A DNA stretch of 31,197 bases from an uncultured Blautia sp. (lineage in GTDB: Bacteria; Bacillota; Clostridia; Lachnospirales; Lachnospiraceae), in NCBI GenBank assembly GCA_900553515.1, contig USDN01000030.1, positions 1-31,197 of the forward strand. The letters run 5' to 3'. The notes beneath the pieces were generated by a model that saw only the letters and a program-made list of their open reading frames with translations, was not told where the DNA came from and searched no databases. Shown piece after piece: positions 23,029-31,005 of this stretch. Position numbers and translations under genes: made by a program. How positions within the stretch are numbered: position 1 is the stretch's first letter; each line of letters starts with the position of its first letter.

Positions 23029-24684
23029 ATGAAAAATGTATCAAAGTATCAGAGACAGTATTATATGCCACCTGTTAAATGCATGAAATGGACGGAAAAA
23101 GAATATGTAGATAAGGCTCCTATATGGTGCAGTGTTGATCTTAGGGACGGAAACCAGGCATTGGTGATACCAATGAGTCTGGAACAGAAAATAAAGTTTT
23201 TTAAACTGCTTGTAAAGATCGGATTTAAGGAGATTGAGGTTGGTTTTCCTGCTGCATCTGAGACAGAATATACATTTCTTCGAACTTTGATCGAACAAGA
23301 TCTGATTCCGGAAGATGTAACTATTCAGGTTCTTACTCAGGCAAGAGAGCATATTATCCGTAAAACTTTTGAAGCAGTAAAGGGAGCGCCGAAAGCTATT
23401 ATTCATGTATATAATTCCACCTCTGTTGCACAGAGAGAACAGGTGTTTAAAAAATCAAAGGAAGAAATTATCCAGATAGCAGTAGAGGGTGCAAAACTTC
23501 TGAAAAAACTGGCAGAGGAGACGGAAGGTAATTTTCAGTTTGAGTACAGTCCGGAAAGTTTTACAGGAACTGAACCGGAATACGCCCTGGAAGTTTGTAA
23601 TGCAGTTCTTGATGTATGGCAGCCAACTCTGGAAAATAAATGTATCATCAATCTTCCGGTGACGGTACAGCTTTCCATGCCGCATGTTTATGCAAGCCAA
23701 ATTGAGTATATGAGTGAAAATATGAAATACAGAGAAAATGTGATCCTTTCTCAGCATCCTCATAATGACCGCGGCTGTGGTGTGGCAGATTCTGAAATGG
23801 GACTTTTGGCAGGCGCAGACAGGGTAGAAGGCACACTTTTTGGAAATGGAGAGCGTACAGGAAACGTAGACATTGTAACACTTGCAATGAATATGTATTC
23901 GCAGGGTGTAGATCCGGAACTTGATTTTTCAGATATGTCCTATATCAGTGATGTGTATGAAGAATGTACTGGTATGAAGGTAGATGAAAGAAGTCCATAC
24001 AGTGGGGCTCTTGTATTTGCTGCTTTTTCAGGTTCTCATCAGGATGCTATTGCCAAAGGAATGCACTGGAGAGAAGAAAAGGATCCCAGCCGCTGGACAG
24101 TTCCGTATCTTCCAATCGATCCTACTGACGTGGGAAGAAACTATGATGCTGATGTGATCCGTATTAACAGCCAGTCTGGAAAGGGTGGCGTCGGCTATAT
24201 CCTGGAGACTCAATATGGTCTGAATCTTCCTGCAAAAATGCGGGAAGCTATGGGCTATGCGGCCAAGGCTGTTTCTGATCATAATCATAAGGAACTGCGT
24301 CCTGACGAAATCTTCAGCCTTTTCAAACAAACCTTTGAAAATGTAAAAGAACCATATAGTATCAAAGAAGTACACTTCCAGCAGAAAGAAAGTGGAATTG
24401 TTACACAGGTAACTTCCTGCTTTAATGGAAAAACCATTACTACAGAAGCCACTGGAAACGGACGTCTCAATGCAGTCAGCAATGCATTGAAAAAGGCTTA
24501 TGAACTGAAGTTTAATCTGGTCACTTATCAGGAGCATGCGTTGGAAAAAAGCTCCAGTTCAAAGGCGATTGCATATGTTGGGATACAGAAGCCGGATGGA
24601 AGCCTTTCCTGGGGAGCAGGAGTGGATCCGGATATTATCCATGCGTCTATTGATGCTCTGGTTACGGCAATCAATAACCGATAA
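23029..24684 (+). CDS. leuA: 2-isopropylmalate synthase (long form)
   Basis: This is a 551-residue enzyme condensing acetyl-CoA and 2-ketoisovalerate, the first committed step of leucine synthesis. The DRE-TIM metallolyase barrel is clear: WCSVDLRDGNQALV near the N-terminus, FKEIEVGFPAASETEY, the zinc motif HPHNDRGCGVADSE, and LFGNGERTGNVDIV. The C-terminal leucine-binding (LeuA dimer) domain runs from about residue 430 to the end (KEVHFQQKESG, GNGRLNAVSNALKKAYEL). The length matches the LeuA2/M. tuberculosis-like form. CGGAGGG precedes the start. Expression is governed by the Leu T-box, plus feedback on the enzyme by leucine as known for the family. Confidence 0.96.
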   Translation: MKNVSKYQRQYYMPPVKCMKWTEKEYVDKAPIWCSVDLRDGNQALVIPMSLEQKIKFFKLLVKIGFKEIEVGFPAASETEYTFLRTLIEQDLIPEDVTIQVLTQAREHIIRKTFEAVKGAPKAIIHVYNSTSVAQREQVFKKSKEEIIQIAVEGAKLLKKLAEETEGNFQFEYSPESFTGTEPEYALEVCNAVLDVWQPTLENKCIINLPVTVQLSMPHVYASQIEYMSENMKYRENVILSQHPHNDRGCGVADSEMGLLAGADRVEGTLFGNGERTGNVDIVTLAMNMYSQGVDPELDFSDMSYISDVYEECTGMKVDERSPYSGALVFAAFSGSHQDAIAKGMHWREEKDPSRWTVPYLPIDPTDVGRNYDADVIRINSQSGKGGVGYILETQYGLNLPAKMREAMGYAAKAVSDHNHKELRPDEIFSLFKQTFENVKEPYSIKEVHFQQKESGIVTQVTSCFNGKTITTEATGNGRLNAVSNALKKAYELKFNLVTYQEHALEKSSSSKAIAYVGIQKPDGSLSWGAGVDPDIIHASIDALVTAINNR

Positions 24685-24714
24685 AGGAAAAATGTTATCA
24701 GTTGAAAAGAAACC

Positions 24715-24747
24715 AAAAAAGGCAGCTTATCAGAAGCTGTCTTTTTT
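24715..24747 (+). terminator. intrinsic terminator of leuA
   Basis: GGCAGCTT and AAGCTGTC pair with one G-U around a short loop, with an A-run before and TTTTTT after. It may also work on the minus strand, though nothing reads toward it. Confidence 0.88.
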
Positions 24748-24798
24748 GTGGATATGTAATCCAACAGCTTAAATTATTTTGTGAAAAATGAAAAAATA

Positions 24799-24827
24799 TA
24801 GATTTTTTTTTAAATACCTGTTAAAAT
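24799..24827 (+). promoter_or_regulatory. possible promoter of the molybdenum hydroxylase operon
   Basis: An extended -10 (TGtTAAAAT, hexamer at 24822-24827) has only a 3/6 -35 (TAGATT, 24799-24804) at 17 bp. A small hairpin (TGCCC/GGGCA, 24839-24856) lies in the leader. No known riboswitch is seen. Confidence 0.35.
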
Positions 24828-24907
24828 AAAATTAAGTATGCCCATTTGGCAGGGCAGACTGTATATCTGTTATTTAGATATTAATTGATAAAAGAAAGGA
24901 AGTTCAT

Positions 24908-25720
24908 ATGCTAAAGATTAAAAGCTATGTAAAGGTGAACAGTATTGCTGAAGCCTACGAGCTGAATCAGAAAAAAAGTGCCTGTGTTTTGGGTGGTATG
25001 ATATGGCTGAAAATGGGAAACAGAAATGTTTCTACAGCAATTGATCTTTCGGGTCTGGGGCTGGATACTGTTCAGGAGCTGGAGGATGAATATGTGATCG
25101 GATGTATGACAACACTGCGTGATCTGGAAATGGATGAATCCCTGAATACATTTACACAGGGAGCCATCAGAGAAAGTCTCCGTCACATTGTTGGAGTACA
25201 GTTCCGTAACTGTGCCACGGTAGGAGGAAGCATTTGGGGGAGGTATGGATTTTCTGATGTCCTGTCGATGTTTCTTGCTATGGATACCTGGGTGGATCTG
25301 TATCAGGCTGGCAGAATCCCTCTTGCTGAGTTTGTAAAAATGAAAAAAGACAGGGATATTCTGCAGTCTGTGATTGTAAAGAAAACACCTTTGAAAACTG
25401 TATATCTCAGCCAGAGAAATACAGATACAGATTTTCCGGTCCTTACCTGTGCGGCATCTTTGATCGGAGAACAGCCAAGGACAATTATCGGTGCAAGACC
25501 TGGCTGTGCTATGGTGGTAGAAGACAGGGAAGATCTTCTTTATGGATTTACAGAAATGTCCCAAAAAGAAAAGACAGAGGCGATCCGAAGATTTTCAGAA
25601 TATGCGGCTGCAAATGTGCCGGTTGGCAGCAATATGCGTGGATCCAGGGAATATCGCAGGCTCCTTACGGAAGTATTGACCAGAAGAGCCTGGGAAGCAT
25701 TAGGAGGGATAAAAGAATGA
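24908..25720 (+). CDS. molybdenum hydroxylase FAD-binding subunit (XdhB-like)
   Basis: This is a 270-residue subunit of the xanthine dehydrogenase/CO dehydrogenase family. The second FAD element is intact (FRNCATVGGSIWGRYGFSD), and the C-terminal CO-dehydrogenase flavoprotein domain is present (VPVGSNMRGSREYRRLLTEV, then LTRRAWEAL). The first FAD element, normally GGTDL, reads LGGMIWLKMGN, so the Thr-Asp is missing. In the family this subunit passes electrons from the 2Fe-2S protein to NAD+ or another acceptor. It is slightly shorter than usual. AAAGGAAG precedes the ATG. It is the first gene of a five-gene run and overlaps the next gene by 4 nt. Confidence 0.88.
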   Translation: MLKIKSYVKVNSIAEAYELNQKKSACVLGGMIWLKMGNRNVSTAIDLSGLGLDTVQELEDEYVIGCMTTLRDLEMDESLNTFTQGAIRESLRHIVGVQFRNCATVGGSIWGRYGFSDVLSMFLAMDTWVDLYQAGRIPLAEFVKMKKDRDILQSVIVKKTPLKTVYLSQRNTDTDFPVLTCAASLIGEQPRTIIGARPGCAMVVEDREDLLYGFTEMSQKEKTEAIRRFSEYAAANVPVGSNMRGSREYRRLLTEVLTRRAWEALGGIKE

Positions 25721-26196
25721 ATCTGAGTTTTTGGCTGAATGGTGTTTACCGTCATGATGAAGTAGAACCGGATACGATGCTTTTGGATTTTTTGAGAGAT
25801 AAAGGCTGTTACAGTATTAAATGTGGCTGTGAGACCTCCAATTGTGGTCTGTGTACTGTTCTGATGGATGGGAAACCGATTCTTTCCTGCAGTACGCTTG
25901 CTCTTCGTGCAGAGGGGAAGAAGATCGTGACAATGGAAGGAATGCAAAAGGAAGCAGAGGAATTTGGTGCTTTTCTGGCAGATGAAGGTGCGGAACAATG
26001 CGGATTCTGCAATCCAGGGTTTATTATGAATATATTTGCAATGGAGAATGAACTGGAGGATCCTACAGAGGAGGATATTAAGGAGTATCTTGCGGGAAAT
26101 CTTTGCAGATGTTCAGGATTTGTGGGACAGACGAGAAGTATTCTGAAATATCTTCAGTACAAAAAAACAAAGAAGAGGGAGGAGGCAGAGGAATGA
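25717..26196 (+). CDS. molybdenum hydroxylase [2Fe-2S] subunit (XdhC/CoxS-like)
   Basis: This is a 159-residue electron-transfer subunit with two [2Fe-2S] domains. The N-terminal plant-ferredoxin-type site uses Cys38, Cys43, Cys46 and Cys58 (CETSNCGLC and ILSC). The C-terminal helical site uses CGFCNPGF and NLCRCSGF. The arrangement and length are standard for the small subunit of three-part molybdenum hydroxylases. Start and stop both overlap neighbouring genes by 4 nt (ATGA), which indicates tight translational coupling and a fixed ratio of the three subunits. Confidence 0.93.
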   Translation: MNLSFWLNGVYRHDEVEPDTMLLDFLRDKGCYSIKCGCETSNCGLCTVLMDGKPILSCSTLALRAEGKKIVTMEGMQKEAEEFGAFLADEGAEQCGFCNPGFIMNIFAMENELEDPTEEDIKEYLAGNLCRCSGFVGQTRSILKYLQYKKTKKREEAEE

Positions 26197-28481
26197 GTTA
26201 TGTCAATAAGCCGGTAAGAAAAAAAGATGCCATGGCGCTGGTAACCGGGAAGCCGGTATTTACCAATGATCTGGCACCGAAAGACTGCCTGATCGTTAAG
26301 ATTTTGCGAAGCCCTCATGCGAATGCCTGGATTGAGGAGATAAAAACAGGTACAGCAAGGCAGGTCGGTGGAGTTGTGGCTGTTTATACATATAAGGATG
26401 TACCTCAGAAACGTTTTACTCTGGCAGGACAAACCTATCCGGAACTGAGTCCTTATGATCATTATATCCTGGATCAAAGACTGAGATTTGTTGGGGATGC
26501 AGTGGCGATCGTTGCAGCGGAAACAGAGGATGCAGCCGAGAAGGCGCTGAAAAGGATCAAAGTAAAATATCGTGTGGATGAGCCTGTACTTGATATGCAT
26601 AAAGCAAAGGACGGAAAGATCCTTGTACATCCGGAAGAAGACTGGGAGGCAAAGGTTCCGGTGGGAGCAGACAATAAAAGAAATCTTTGTGCCTCTGGTG
26701 TGGAAGAATCCGGTGATGTGGAAAAAATCCTTGGAGAGTGCAGATATACCGTAGACCGAACTTATCATACAAAGGCCAATCAGCAGGCTATGATGGAAAC
26801 TTTTCGTACTTATTGTTATAAGGATCATTTTGGACGTCTGAATGTGGTTTCTTCTACACAGGTTCCTTTCCATGTAAGAAGGATCCTTGGCAATGCACTG
26901 GATATTCCTTCATCAAAAATCCGTGTGATCAAACCCAGGATCGGAGGTGGATTTGGAGCGAAACAGACATCGGTAAGCGAGATCTATCCGGCTTTTGTTA
27001 CCTGGATGACAGGCCGCCCGTCCAAAATCCTTTATTCGCGTTATGAATCGCAGATTTGTGCATCTCCACGTCATGAAATGGAAATACGTGTGAGAGCGGG
27101 AGCTGATGAAAATGGAATCGTCCGCGCTCTGGATGTTTATACTCTTTCTAATGCAGGAGCTTATGGGGAGCACAGTCCTACAACAGTAGGACTAAGCGGA
27201 CATAAATCCATTGCCCTTTACCGTCATACAGAGGCGTATCGTTTTGCCTATGATGTAGTGTATACCAATGTGCAGGCAGCAGGAGCATATCGGGGATATG
27301 GGGCTACCCAGGGTATTTATGCAGTGGAATCTGCAGTGAATGAACTGGCTCATATGATGCATATGGATCCAGTGAAGCTGCGCGAACTGAATATGCCGAT
27401 GGAAGGGGCGCTGCTTCCTGCATATCAGGATTGTATCACAGCGCCCAGCTGTACCATGGATCAGTGTATGAAGCGGGCAAAAGAAATGATGGATTGGGAT
27501 AAAAAATATCCATATAAAGATATGGGAAATGGCAAAGTCAGAGGTGTAGGCGTTGCTATGGCTATGCAGGGTTCCTCTATTGCAGGTATTGATGTAGGCG
27601 GGGCAGATATGAAGCTGAATGAGGACGGATCTTATACTCTGGGACTTGGATGTACGGACATGGGTACCGGATGTGATACGATTCTTTCTCAGATAGCTGC
27701 TGATTGTTTAGAGACCTCCATTGAGAATATTGTGGTATTTGGTGTAGATACAGATATTTCTCCTTATGATTCCGGCTCTTATGCATCAGCAACTACCTAC
27801 ACAACAGGAATGGCTGTTTTTCAGGCATGCCAGGAGCTGAGAAAGAAAATTTGTGCTCTGGGAGCCAGAATGCTGGAGACAGAACCAGAAGAAGTGAACT
27901 TTGATGGTGAATTTGTATTTACAGATGAGACACATAAGGTATCTCTGAAAGATATCGCAATTAAAGGAACCTGTGGAAACACGCAGGAACTTCAGGTTAC
28001 CAGAACTCATTGTTCACCAATCTCACCGCCGCCTTTTATGGTAGGTATGGCAGAGGTTGAGGTAGATAAAGAAACCGGAAGCGTTAAGGTGGTTGATTAT
28101 GCAGCTGTAGTAGATTGCGGTACACCGATCAATCCAAATCTTGTACGGGTACAGACTGAAGGTGGAATTGTTCAGGGAATCGGAATGGCACTTCATGAAG
28201 ATGTCCAGTACACGGAGAAAGGAAAAATCCGCAATAATTCCTTTATGCAGTATAAGATTCCGTCTCGTCTTGATATCGGTGATGTTCGGGTGGAGATTCG
28301 TGGAAGCTATGAACCCAGTGGTCCGTTTGGTGCAAAGTCTGTAGGTGAACTGGTTATCAATACTCCGTGTCCGGCAATTGCAGATGCAGTTTATAATGCT
28401 ACCGGGGTAAGAGTACGGGAACTTCCCATTACTCCGGAAAAAGTTGCTATGGGAATCCTGAAACAGAAACTGGAGAAGTAA
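26193..28481 (+). CDS. molybdenum hydroxylase catalytic Mo-binding subunit (XdhA-like)
   Basis: This is a 762-residue catalytic subunit of the xanthine dehydrogenase/aldehyde oxidase family, hydroxylating a purine or other heterocycle at the molybdenum cofactor. Visible: the N-terminal a/b hammerhead domain (ALVTGKPVFTNDL, RFVGDAVAIVAAET), the cofactor loop GGGFGAKQ, AAGAYRGYGATQ where Arg367 occupies the position of the substrate-binding Arg in xanthine dehydrogenases, GLGCTDMGTGCDT, and the invariant catalytic glutamate Glu719 in FGAKSVGELV. The usual GGPQ after RG-G is GATQ, so a substrate other than xanthine is possible. The ATG at 26193 is used (GGGAGGAGG upstream) rather than 26103, which runs through the upstream gene. 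The membrane gene downstream starts one base after the stop. Confidence 0.9.
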   Translation: MSYVNKPVRKKDAMALVTGKPVFTNDLAPKDCLIVKILRSPHANAWIEEIKTGTARQVGGVVAVYTYKDVPQKRFTLAGQTYPELSPYDHYILDQRLRFVGDAVAIVAAETEDAAEKALKRIKVKYRVDEPVLDMHKAKDGKILVHPEEDWEAKVPVGADNKRNLCASGVEESGDVEKILGECRYTVDRTYHTKANQQAMMETFRTYCYKDHFGRLNVVSSTQVPFHVRRILGNALDIPSSKIRVIKPRIGGGFGAKQTSVSEIYPAFVTWMTGRPSKILYSRYESQICASPRHEMEIRVRAGADENGIVRALDVYTLSNAGAYGEHSPTTVGLSGHKSIALYRHTEAYRFAYDVVYTNVQAAGAYRGYGATQGIYAVESAVNELAHMMHMDPVKLRELNMPMEGALLPAYQDCITAPSCTMDQCMKRAKEMMDWDKKYPYKDMGNGKVRGVGVAMAMQGSSIAGIDVGGADMKLNEDGSYTLGLGCTDMGTGCDTILSQIAADCLETSIENIVVFGVDTDISPYDSGSYASATTYTTGMAVFQACQELRKKICALGARMLETEPEEVNFDGEFVFTDETHKVSLKDIAIKGTCGNTQELQVTRTHCSPISPPPFMVGMAEVEVDKETGSVKVVDYAAVVDCGTPINPNLVRVQTEGGIVQGIGMALHEDVQYTEKGKIRNNSFMQYKIPSRLDIGDVRVEIRGSYEPSGPFGAKSVGELVINTPCPAIADAVYNATGVRVRELPITPEKVAMGILKQKLEK

Positions 28482-28482
28482 G

Positions 28483-29511
28483 ATGGGCATGGTAATGAAA
28501 GGATTTTTGGCATTATGGTGGCTGGTGGTGGTTCCGGCTGCAGCCGGATTCCTTTTTACAGGCAGAAGGCAGCTGAAAATTTCTGAACTTTTTCTTCACG
28601 GATATCTTCTGCTTTTTGCAGTAATGGAAATTTTGGTCCTTCCTATGATCTTATTAAAAATGCCTCTTCATGTTCTGACTGCAGTATATGGAATTCTTGC
28701 CGCAGGATTTGCGGCAGGAGGAATGCTGTTCTGGAAAAAAAAGAACAGTAATAAGAATCAGTTGGAAAAGATGGAACGGCCATCCATATATTTCTGGATG
28801 GCTGTTCTGGTGATTATCCTCCAGGTGCTTATGTGTGCAGCTATGGCACACATGGATGCAGACGATTGCTTTTATGTTGCAGCAGCAGCAACAGATGTCC
28901 ATACAGATTCTATTTTTGCGGTGGATCCCTATACGGGCTGTGAATACAGAACTCTGCCCAGGCGTTATGTACTTTCTCCGTTTCCTGTTTTTCTGGCAGT
29001 GGTAAGCCAGCTTAGCGGAGGACTGCATCCGGCGATCATGGCTCATATGGTTTTTCCTGTGATTTTTCTGCCGATGGCATATATGGTGCAGTATTGTCTT
29101 GGGGAAAAATTATTTGCAGGAGAAAGAAGAGCCAAAGATATTTATCTCCTTTTGGCGGCATGTATATGCAGCTTTTCGGGATATTCCGTATATAATGCAG
29201 GGAACTTCCAAATGGTCCGGATCTGGCAGGGAAAAGCGGTTCTTGCATCTGTTTTGCTTCCTTATCTGATGTGCCTTTGTATATCGATATTTCTTGGGGA
29301 AAAAAGAAAAAATTCATGGACAGTTCTTCTTTTGACTAATATCAGCTGTTGTCTTTTGTCCTCCATGGGAATTATCCTGGCACCTGTCATGACGGGGGCC
29401 TTTCTGGCAGTGTCCTTAGTAACGAGAAGAGACTGGAAGCGAGTGACAAAGGGACTTTTGTGCTGTCTTCCTTCGATCATTTTAGGCGTGGCATACATTT
29501 TGATAGGCTGA
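28483..29511 (+). CDS. polytopic membrane protein, DUF6077 / GT-C-like N-terminal half
   Basis: This is a 342-residue protein with about nine hydrophobic segments. The first large outside loop has AHMDADDCFYVAAAA (Asp125, Asp127, Asp128), resembling the acidic catalytic motif in the first loop of GT-C membrane glycosyltransferases; a second conserved-looking element is VRIWQGKAVLA. The pattern fits DUF6077, a Firmicutes family of unknown function. The ATG at 28483 begins one base after the Mo-subunit stop, so it belongs to that operon by position, although no functional link is evident. The frame ends just before the next gene, which looks like the missing C-terminal part. The enzymatic role is inference. 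Confidence 0.65.
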   Translation: MGMVMKGFLALWWLVVVPAAAGFLFTGRRQLKISELFLHGYLLLFAVMEILVLPMILLKMPLHVLTAVYGILAAGFAAGGMLFWKKKNSNKNQLEKMERPSIYFWMAVLVIILQVLMCAAMAHMDADDCFYVAAAATDVHTDSIFAVDPYTGCEYRTLPRRYVLSPFPVFLAVVSQLSGGLHPAIMAHMVFPVIFLPMAYMVQYCLGEKLFAGERRAKDIYLLLAACICSFSGYSVYNAGNFQMVRIWQGKAVLASVLLPYLMCLCISIFLGEKRKNSWTVLLLTNISCCLLSSMGIILAPVMTGAFLAVSLVTRRDWKRVTKGLLCCLPSIILGVAYILIG

Positions 29512-29524
29512 CAGGAGGATGGAG

Positions 29525-30349
29525 ATGAAAGAAATATTTCAACAGACAAAAATCTTCTGGAATAATTACTGGGGAAAAGGTCTGGTCATGTGGCTGCTTC
29601 TGGCCTCCATTCTGTTTCTCCTGATATTCCGCAGGCATAAAAAAAGTACGAAATATCTGATTCCATATACAGTAGTTGTGCTGGCCGTATTTTTTTGTCC
29701 AATATCTGCAAAGGTTATTCAGAAATGTATTGGAAGTACCGTATACTGGCGTGTACTGTGGCTTCTTCCGGTAATTCCGGCGATTGCATCTGCCATGACA
29801 GAATTTCTGAAAGAGCGAAAAAATAAAGGCCTCCAGTTTGTATTTGTTTTATTGTGTATAGCTGCGATTGTTTATTCTGGAAAAGGGATCTATGAGGCTG
29901 GAAATTATAGGCTGGTAAATAATTATCAGCAAGTTCCGGACGAGGTGGCGGCTATTTGTGAAATGGTAAAAAAAGATGCCGGTGATTCGGAATTCCTTCT
30001 GGCAGCAGATAATTATATCGGGCCGTATGTACGTGTGTACGATCCGTCTATCTGTATGATGTTTAACAGAGAAGGCCGTGGAAACGCCGGTGCAGGTGCA
30101 AGACGATTGTATCTGGAAATCAATGCGCCGGTATTTAATTATACCAATATAGGTGCAGTGGGAAAACGCATTATGTGTAATTATCTTGTGGTAAAGATCC
30201 CGAACGAACAACAAAAAAAGGAAATGGAAACCCAGGGATATCAGGAAGTGGGAATAGCTGGCAAGTATAGTCTGTACCGTCTTGGTGCATCTGCCGATGC
30301 AGTCAGAAGCCCTCTGCTGGATCGGTGGGAGTGGGGAATGAGTAAATAA
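29525..30349 (+). CDS. membrane protein with C-terminal soluble domain, partner of the DUF6077 protein
   Basis: This is a 274-residue protein. About four hydrophobic segments lie in the first ~125 residues, followed by a soluble domain of about 150 residues (VPDEVAAICEMVKKDAGDSE to YSLYRLGASADAV). This layout is that of the C-terminal portion of long GT-C-like proteins, so the pair probably makes up one split enzyme. The ATG at 29525 has AGGAGG at 29513-29518, 6 nt upstream; ATG 29519 is too close to it. The presence of its own strong ribosome site argues for a true separate gene rather than a simple frameshift of one long gene. The function is not known. Confidence 0.65.
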   Translation: MKEIFQQTKIFWNNYWGKGLVMWLLLASILFLLIFRRHKKSTKYLIPYTVVVLAVFFCPISAKVIQKCIGSTVYWRVLWLLPVIPAIASAMTEFLKERKNKGLQFVFVLLCIAAIVYSGKGIYEAGNYRLVNNYQQVPDEVAAICEMVKKDAGDSEFLLAADNYIGPYVRVYDPSICMMFNREGRGNAGAGARRLYLEINAPVFNYTNIGAVGKRIMCNYLVVKIPNEQQKKEMETQGYQEVGIAGKYSLYRLGASADAVRSPLLDRWEWGMSK

Positions 30350-30392
30350 AAGCCGGTGTTTGACCAATGGCATTAAGCTAAGATTACAAATT

Positions 30393-30427
30393 AAGATCTC
30401 AGTATTAGAAAATGCTGGGGTCTTTTT
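30393..30427 (+). terminator. intrinsic terminator of the molybdenum hydroxylase/membrane operon
   Basis: GATCTCAGTATT and AATGCTGGGGTC pair over 12 bp, using wobble pairs, around an AGAA loop, with TTTTT after. Confidence 0.75.
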
Positions 30428-30434
30428 ATAAAGT

Positions 30435-30664
30435 TTACTGCTTTTTCTGCTTTGCTGGATGCTGATACTCTGTGATCTCTTCTTTATCAAGGATTTTCCA
30501 GAAAACAACTATTTCGGATTTCGCACCTTTTTTACATGAGCGCCTAAATCCTGCCATTGCTTAAAGGTTGCATATTCTCCGCTATGCTTCAATAGCATCT
30601 GATTAATAATTGAATACGGTTTTTGCTGATTCTATTGTATGCTTCTGATCTTGTTCCTGTCCAT
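30435..30664 (-). pseudogene. broken ArdC-like (DUF1738) antirestriction gene fragment
   Basis: On the minus strand the segment reads PYSIINQMLLKHSGEYATF, then KQWQDLGAHVKK, then, after a one-base shift, GAKSEIVVFWKILDKEEITE and a stop at 30437-30435. The pattern (NQ-LL, TFKQWQ-LG-VKKG-KS-VVFWK) is that of the N-terminal DNA-binding domain of ArdC-family proteins found on plasmids and integrative elements. The run of six A residues at the shift would restore the frame if it were seven. An in-frame TAG also lies upstream of PYSIIN, and the metallopeptidase part is absent. This is the only gene remnant in the 455-nt gap 30350-30804. Confidence 0.72.
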
Positions 30665-30691
30665 GGCTTTTCCCATGGGATAATTATAATA

Positions 30692-30758
30692 TATAGGGTA
30701 CAATATATCAACATACAATTCACCTAAACTTTGTGCATTTTATATATAGTACCCTATA
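30692..30758. promoter_or_regulatory. paired inverted operator sites TATAGGGTAC / GTACCCTATA
   Basis: A 10-bp site (30692-30701) recurs in exact inverted form at 30749-30758, with 47 bp between. The second copy lies at the -35 position of the downstream gene promoter. Such spaced sites suit autoregulation by the ribbon-helix-helix protein encoded next. Confidence 0.6.
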
Positions 30759-30767
30759 ATGCTTTTT

Positions 30768-30775
30768 GGTATAAT
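30768..30775 (+). promoter_or_regulatory. extended -10 of the ribbon-helix-helix gene
   Basis: TGgTATAAT (hexamer at 30770-30775) is a perfect extended -10. There is no good -35; the GTACCCTATA site covers that position. Confidence 0.6.
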
Positions 30776-30804
30776 ATATATGGATATAGAAAGTTGGTGA
30801 AATA

Positions 30805-31005
30805 ATGGCGTATTCAGAAGCACAAAAAAAAGCAACAATAAAATACATGAAAAATAATTTGGATGATATTAAAACTAGAGTGCCTAAAGGAAAGAGGGAA
30901 GAATATAAAGAAAAAGCTCGTTTATTAGGATATGACAGTTTTAACAGTTTTGTAGTTCAGGCAATTGAAGAAAAAATTAATAGAGAGGTGTTAAAAAATG
31001 AGTGA
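30805..31005 (+). CDS. small ribbon-helix-helix (Arc-type) DNA-binding protein
   Basis: This is a 66-residue protein with a short N-terminal helix (SEAQKKATIKYMKNN), a strand region (DDIKTRVPKGKREEY), and two helices (KEKARLLGYDSFNSFVVQAI, then EEKINREVL). This is the Arc/MetJ-like fold of small repressors and antitoxins that are common on integrative elements of Lachnospiraceae. GGTGA precedes the ATG. The stop overlaps the next start by 8 nt, as in antitoxin or partner pairs. It probably binds the inverted sites upstream. Whether it is a true antitoxin is not shown by the sequence. Confidence 0.75.
   Translation: MAYSEAQKKATIKYMKNNLDDIKTRVPKGKREEYKEKARLLGYDSFNSFVVQAIEEKINREVLKNE

Noticed and set aside
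24911..26873. Long minus-strand frames opposite the molybdenum hydroxylase subunits
   Set aside because: Composition (Cys, His, Ser rich) and lack of starts or ribosome sites mark them as shadows.
28483..30349. A simple frameshift in one long DUF6077 gene
   Set aside because: The second frame has its own AGGAGG and ATG at ideal spacing, which favours two genes, though it is not proven.
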